Shown here in pieces: positions 59,567 to 64,000 of a stretch of DNA of 64,000 bases. Each line of letters opens with the position of its first letter. The first letter of the stretch is position 1. The notes below the pieces were generated by a model that saw nothing but the letters and a program-made list of their open reading frames with translations, did not search any database and had not been told where the DNA came from. This DNA comes from Brevibacillus formosus (GTDB lineage Bacteria > Bacillota > Bacilli > Brevibacillales > Brevibacillaceae), in the NCBI RefSeq assembly GCF_003013405.1, contig NZ_PXZL01000027.1:165681-229680 (forward strand), written 5' to 3'. The translations under genes and the position numbers were made by a program.

Positions 59567-62500
59567 CTACGCTTTCTTGTTTCTGCGATACATGATCGAT
59601 ATACCGATCAAGATCGAAACGATACCTGCAACGATAGGGAGTGGGTTAGCTTGTTCTCCAGTCTGAGGCAATACTTTACCTGTTGATGGAGATTCGTTGC
59701 TGGTTTCCAAAACGTTGGAGTTATTGGCCGCTCCTGAATCGTTCGGTTTGCTCGTATTTCCTGTTTGATTCAACTCCCCGGAAGTATTGGGGTTTGTAGT
59801 GTTGTTGTTTGCATCAGGAGTGCCCGGTTGATCCGAGTTACCAGGTTGCTCTGGGTTACCAGGTTGGTCTGGGTTGCCAGGTTGGTCTGGGTTGCCAGGT
59901 TGATCCGGTTTGCTAGGTTGATCCGGTTTGCTAGGTTTATCTGGTTTGTCTGGTTTATCCGGTTTGTCTGGCTTATCCGGTTTGTCTGGCTTATCCGGTT
60001 TGTCTGGTTTATCCGGTTTGTCTGGCTTTTCCGGTTCAGGCTCTGGTTTAGGTTCTGGTTCAGGTTCTGGCTTCGGCTCTGGCTTTTCGGGCTCCGGTTC
60101 CGGTTTTGGGTCAGGATTTCCGCCTCCACCGCCACCACCACCGCCGCCTCCACCGGAGGTTACGTCATTTTCGACAGTGACTAGCACATGGTCGCCAGCT
60201 ACTTGGTTTCTTTTAATCTCGAACTCGATTGGCTTGCTGCTTTTTACATAACCAGCAGGTGCCTTCGTCTCGATAAACTCATACTTGCCTGGATTCAGGC
60301 CTTCGACAATCAGCTCTCCATTGCCATCCGTGGTCAGCTTGGTAAGCTCCTGACCGTTCATATCTTTGGCTACCTGACCATTTTCATCGCGGAGCGTAAA
60401 TTCAGCTCCTTTGAGCTTATGATTTGGGTATCCGGTTCTTACTTTGGTCAGTTTCACAGATCCTGGGTTCAATCTGTTGGTCAACGTGAGAGAGGTCGTG
60501 CCTTCATCTGTCACTTCGAATTTCAGTGGTTTAGCGAGCTCATAATCAGCAAGAGCTTTTGTTTCGACGAGCTGGTAGAATCCTGCTTTCAGGTTTTCGA
60601 GGAGAAGGATACCGTCCTTATCCGTTGTGAGTCCACTTTGCAGTACTTTCCCGTCAGCATCTTGAAGCTCAAAGGTTACGCCAGGAAGTGGCTCTTTGGT
60701 GTAATGGTCCACTTTCAGCAATTGAACGGACCCGATATTTTTGGCGTTCTTTTTCGTAAGGGTCACAATTTCTGTCTGGTTGGAGGCGATTTTGAATGAA
60801 ATCGGAGTCGCATCCAGCTTGTATCCCTTCGGAGCTTTCGTTTCTACTAGCTGATAGTTTCCTTCTGCCAGATCGCCCTTGGAGACTTTTCCGTCAGAGC
60901 CGGTTGTCAGCTCAGCGATCGTTTCGAATGCTCCGCCCTTTTCAACCTGTAGATTGAAGACAGCGCCTTCCAGCATTTTTCCAGGATTCTCTGCATCCAC
61001 TTTGGTTAACTCAAATCCTTGACGGAGCAGCTTGTTGTCGATGGTCATTTCGATTGTAACTGGAACAGCGGGGTCAGCACCGGCAGGAGCCTTTAATGTA
61101 ATGTCTTTTCCGTTTCTGTACTCGTCTGCGATGACGTAGCCAACAGGAGCGGATAGTTCTTTTAGCTTGTACGCTTTAAATTTGTAGCCTTTGAAGGTGG
61201 CAATGCCATTTTCGTCGGTCACGACTGTTTCCAGCAAGGTTTTCCCTGTCTTGTCGTACAGACCAAACGTGGCTCCTGCCAATGCTTTTTTCGTATCTGC
61301 GTCTGTTTTGACGATTTTCAAGTCGCCTTTACCAGGTGTGCCGGCTCCGCCACCAGCACCGGACAAGCTGACTTTAATACCATCTTGTCCGTCTGTACCT
61401 TTACCTACAACTTTTTTCCCTGCAAAAGAGGCTTCGTTTTTGATGATCTCTCCATGATCAGCATTGATAAAGGAGCGGTACTCCAGGATGTAGGCAGTGT
61501 GCAGGTCGTTTTTGAAAGTCAGTTTAAAGGTGTTGCCGACCACTTCTAGCGTATAGTCCTCGGATGCCACTTCTTTTCCGATAGCCAGGGCACCAGATTC
61601 AGAGACGGTTGTCGTAAAGAGCTTGAAGGAGTCTTTCATCAGAATTTGATTGCTGGACAGCGTATCGGTCAATACAGCACCTGCCGAAATGAAAGACTGG
61701 CTCGGATTGATTTTTACTGTCCATGTTGCATACTCTGAATCTGCTCCTGTACCTTGTACGCCTGTTTTGAGGACGTACTCCCCACCGTATGCCGGTCTCA
61801 CGGTCGTCTTGCCTTTATAGAGTGGAGTGCCTGTTATGTCACTATCATGCATAGTGGCATTGTTTTCGTACACTTCTCCGACAGGCAGATCAGCCAAACT
61901 GGTTGTGTAGGTGATGCGATAGGCCGAGTCGATCTGTCCAAGATGCAGCTCAAAACCGTTGGTTAATGGGTCGAATTTGATAGGAACAACTGGTCCTTCG
62001 ACCACTTTCACGCCGTCTGCTCCACCTGTAAGCAGCAACTTATGCACTCGTAACGAGTCCTTTACAAAAGTTTGTTCTCCGGTATAAAAATCCCGGATGA
62101 TCGCGTTGTTAATCTTGTGAAGGTTATAGTTCACATCGATTGTCCACGTGATTTCTTTTGTGCGGGCGTCGTATGTACCCGTTTTGTTGCCGTTGTTGCT
62201 AGTGTAGTTGTCTGGCTTAACAGTAGCGGATTTCGTGATAGGGTCTTGTGCCTTCCCGTTTTCCTTCCAGTTCAGTTCAGCCTTGTTTTTGTACACGGAT
62301 GGACGGTCCTTAGATGTAGGATCGAACTTCGTCAAGTACGTAATCACAAGGGCTTTTGTGACTGGTTTGTGGAAGGTGATCTTGAATCCGTCTTCGTACG
62401 TTGAATTCGGAGAGATGCTGTAGTCTTTGTCAGGACCTTCTTCCAAATCCTTTGTCCAATCGTTGATTTTTACTTTGTCAGGAAGAAGAGTCAGCCCTTG

Positions 62501-64000
62501 ACCCGCATAACTGTCGGTAATGACGACATCATCCATCACCTGATTGTCCTCGTTTAGACTAAGCGTCCATTCGATCGTTTTATTCAGGTAATCGACTTTT
62601 TCCTTTTTGGCGTTTTTCCAGAAGATTGCTTGAGTGATCTCTCTTGATGCATCTTTTTTGGTTCCATCATAGATCTCTACTTCATTTTTCACGAGATAGC
62701 TGTCTTGGTGGACCCGATTTTTAGCTTTGGTCTGGTAGGTGATTTCGTAAGCAACCGACACATCATGATCAAACTCCAAGCGGAAGCCGGTATCCGATGG
62801 GGTTACGTTGTACCCTTTGATGGCAGCCCCGTCTTTTGTTCCGTTTCCGTTGTCGCCGATGATCATTTTATGAACGGTAAAAGAACCATTCACGAGCTCT
62901 TGATGACTGGTATCGAAGCGATCCTCGAGCCAAGCATCGCTTTGCTTGATCAGTTTTTCATTGTAGTTGTACTGAATAGCCCAGGTGATCGTTTGTGTGT
63001 TGTAATCATAGCGAATCGCTTTTTTGTCCAAAGGCTGGCTGAATCGGACAGAGACATTCGCGGAATCGGTTAAATCCTTTGGAAGGTTCGTTCCTGTGAC
63101 AGTGGCTTTATTCGTGTAGGTTGTATCTGTCGTACCGGTGACGTTGGTCTTGTACGCGACGCGATAAGCACCGTCGATGTCGCCAAAGTTAATTTTGAAC
63201 CCATTTCCTTCTGTCAATTTCTCGGGAGTGAAGGTAGTTACCTCAGCATTTGGATTAACAGAGCCATTCAACTGAACTTCTAATGGGAAGACCTTAATCG
63301 AGCTCATGTCGATATCCAGACCGCTTGGAAGCTCATCCGTAAAGACAGCGCCTTTAATCGGATTTTCACCTAAGTTGAATTCGACGGTCCAGTCGAGATG
63401 GCTAGGATTCATGCCTTTGTTTGCTTTTCCGTTCTTGTCGATTTCATTGTTGTTTTTGCCTTTGAAATGGACAGAGATCGGGGCGATGCCATCGAATTTA
63501 AAATCGATTTCCTGTCTCGTGCCGCCCTCAAACTTTTTCTCATCGAATTCCCGCCACACATAGAACGTTCCGTCATTGATCTCTGCTCCGTCATTGATGG
63601 TATCACTAAAAGTGAAGGTGACGGTGCCGTCTGTTGTCACTTCATAGGTGCCGTAGCCTCCATCCAGATCTCCGGTCAAAGTCCGATCGGTCTTAAACTT
63701 GTCTGGGAGAGTGAAGGTAAAGGTAGCACCTTCTGAGTAAGGATGTCCGGCAGGGATTTTCCAGGTGAAATCAACTTGAACACGCGAGCCCTGATCGGGG
63801 CGGATGTCTTCAATGTTGTTTCCGTCTTTGTCCTTCATGACTACGCTAGTGATGATATTGTCTTTGATGATATTTTCTTCAGGGTCTGGAACTGGCACCG
63901 GTACCTCTGGTAGAGGGACTGGTGGTTCAACAGGTGGCGTAGTCGGAGTTCCTGTGCCCGGCGGAGTAGTAGGAGTCCCGGTACCCGGATCGGTAGGAGT
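59567..64000 (-). CDS. Large LPXTG-anchored adhesin with SpaA/Cna-B repeats, 5' truncated
   Basis: The frame is open to base 64000, so the N-terminus is outside. Visible parts, N to C: a Pro/Thr linker; about seven ~130-residue beta-rich modules of collagen-adhesin type, each with TWxIxxN-like starts and a YRITYTT-like end; four SpaA/Cna-B (prealbumin-like) repeats (e.g. LKIVKTDADTKKALAGATF, LKELSAPVGY) with the Lys and Glu expected for isopeptide bonds; twelve Gly; Pro/Glu/Lys and KPD repeats; a Ser/Asn linker; LPQTGE, a membrane helix and RRNKKA. Sortase anchors it to peptidoglycan. It probably projects ligand-binding modules through the wall. Confidence 0.92.
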   Translation of the reverse strand, partial: TPTDPGTGTPTTPPGTGTPTTPPVEPPVPLPEVPVPVPDPEENIIKDNIITSVVMKDKDGNNIEDIRPDQGSRVQVDFTWKIPAGHPYSEGATFTFTLPDKFKTDRTLTGDLDGGYGTYEVTTDGTVTFTFSDTINDGAEINDGTFYVWREFDEKKFEGGTRQEIDFKFDGIAPISVHFKGKNNNEIDKNGKANKGMNPSHLDWTVEFNLGENPIKGAVFTDELPSGLDIDMSSIKVFPLEVQLNGSVNPNAEVTTFTPEKLTEGNGFKINFGDIDGAYRVAYKTNVTGTTDTTYTNKATVTGTNLPKDLTDSANVSVRFSQPLDKKAIRYDYNTQTITWAIQYNYNEKLIKQSDAWLEDRFDTSHQELVNGSFTVHKMIIGDNGNGTKDGAAIKGYNVTPSDTGFRLEFDHDVSVAYEITYQTKAKNRVHQDSYLVKNEVEIYDGTKKDASREITQAIFWKNAKKEKVDYLNKTIEWTLSLNEDNQVMDDVVITDSYAGQGLTLLPDKVKINDWTKDLEEGPDKDYSISPNSTYEDGFKITFHKPVTKALVITYLTKFDPTSKDRPSVYKNKAELNWKENGKAQDPITKSATVKPDNYTSNNGNKTGTYDARTKEITWTIDVNYNLHKINNAIIRDFYTGEQTFVKDSLRVHKLLLTGGADGVKVVEGPVVPIKFDPLTNGFELHLGQIDSAYRITYTTSLADLPVGEVYENNATMHDSDITGTPLYKGKTTVRPAYGGEYVLKTGVQGTGADSEYATWTVKINPSQSFISAGAVLTDTLSSNQILMKDSFKLFTTTVSESGALAIGKEVASEDYTLEVVGNTFKLTFKNDLHTAYILEYRSFINADHGEIIKNEASFAGKKVVGKGTDGQDGIKVSLSGAGGGAGTPGKGDLKIVKTDADTKKALAGATFGLYDKTGKTLLETVVTDENGIATFKGYKFKAYKLKELSAPVGYVIADEYRNGKDITLKAPAGADPAVPVTIEMTIDNKLLRQGFELTKVDAENPGKMLEGAVFNLQVEKGGAFETIAELTTGSDGKVSKGDLAEGNYQLVETKAPKGYKLDATPISFKIASNQTEIVTLTKKNAKNIGSVQLLKVDHYTKEPLPGVTFELQDADGKVLQSGLTTDKDGILLLENLKAGFYQLVETKALADYELAKPLKFEVTDEGTTSLTLTNRLNPGSVKLTKVRTGYPNHKLKGAEFTLRDENGQVAKDMNGQELTKLTTDGNGELIVEGLNPGKYEFIETKAPAGYVKSSKPIEFEIKRNQVAGDHVLVTVENDVTSGGGGGGGGGGGGNPDPKPEPEPEKPEPKPEPEPEPKPEPEPEKPDKPDKPDKPDKPDKPDKPDKPDKPDKPDKPSKPDQPSKPDQPGNPDQPGNPDQPGNPEQPGNSDQPGTPDANNNTTNPNTSGELNQTGNTSKPNDSGAANNSNVLETSNESPSTGKVLPQTGEQANPLPIVAGIVSILIGISIMYRRNKKA
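59845..60155 (-). repeat. Low-complexity coding repeats (KPD, NPDQPG, Pro-Glu and Gly tracts)
   Basis: Within the LPXTG gene: an 18-bp unit encoding NPDQPG (~59845-59915), about nine tandem KPD codon triplets as 9/18-bp units (~59933-60030), Pro-Glu/Pro-Lys units, and a 12-Gly run (~60121-60156). These form the wall-spanning stalk and are prone to length change by slippage. Confidence 0.85.

Noticed and set aside
59930..60030. CRISPR-like short repeat array
   Set aside because: The repeats are contiguous 9/18-bp coding units without spacers inside a surface-protein gene.
59765..60251. Plus-strand frames rich in Leu-Ser-Gly or Arg-Phe opposite the LPXTG gene
   Set aside because: They are antisense images of the KPD/Pro-Glu/Gly repeats and have no SD or domain.

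Overview
The window reads as chromosomal DNA of a Gram-positive, endospore-former-type Firmicute, most likely Brevibacillus or a close Paenibacillaceae relative. Support: strong AGGAGG-type ribosome sites with ATG/GTG/TTG starts, a stand-alone bacterial NO synthase, split GcvPA/GcvPB-type proteins, a DUF2935-like protein, a GlpP antiterminator, BlaI/BlaR-type regulation, an LPXTG surface protein and lipobox lipoproteins. I saw no rRNA, tRNA or CRISPR array. The genus call is inference from gene content.

Layout. 1-3.4 kb: end of a YhgE/Pip-type membrane protein and two small genes. 3.4-7.6 kb: a MarR regulator and an MFS efflux pump sharing GTTG-N6-CAAC operators, separated by an IS605-type element whose TnpB is broken by a frameshift. 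7.7-13.5 kb: a sigma-54-controlled operon (SDR dehydrogenase plus two divergent GcvP-like subunits) with its divergent enhancer-binding activator. 13.6-18.6 kb: arylamine N-acetyltransferase, a BlaI/M56-M23 regulatory pair, a methyltransferase and an LRR-like protein. 18.7-23.1 kb: a sigma-54 activator next to gabT-gabD, with three palindromic activator sites and a clear -24/-12 promoter.

23.4-31.0 kb holds the most striking system: a five-gene operon encoding a double-NodB lipoprotein (one domain degenerate), a UDP-HexNAc 6-dehydrogenase, a hyaluronan-synthase-like processive GT2 fused to an N-terminal PilZ-like domain, a membrane-anchored dead NodB protein and a GH18-like hydrolase. It looks like a c-di-GMP-gated aminosugar/uronate exopolysaccharide synthase. 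31.2-36.5 kb: UppP, an OsmC protein, and a minus-strand set (UbiA-type polyprenyl-phosphate phosphoribosyltransferase, small EamA/SMR-type transporter, divergent PAP2 phosphatase, GT-C-like membrane glycosyltransferase) that resembles the mycobacterial decaprenyl-phosphate-pentose pathway; a 170-bp MITE-like repeat lies inside it.

36.7-40.7 kb: a Fur-boxed EfeOBU iron uptake operon. 40.9-49.6 kb: a likely single operon for glycerophosphodiester/glycerol-3-phosphate use (HAD phosphatase, GDPD, Ugp ABC transporter, TIM-barrel protein, GlpP), preceded by a terminator-like leader that GlpP may control. 49.7-51.8 kb: an AT-rich patch with a PAAR-like (DUF4280) toxin carrying an HEVVGH zinc-protease-like motif, a candidate immunity gene and a decayed ORF. 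52.1-56.7 kb: NO synthase, ECF sigma/anti-sigma pair, secreted small protein and Fur-boxed siderophore-binding lipoprotein, punctuated by copies of one repeated terminator unit. 56.7-64 kb: a GHL10-type glycosidase, a lipase-like hydrolase and the C-terminal part of a very large LPXTG adhesin that runs off the window.
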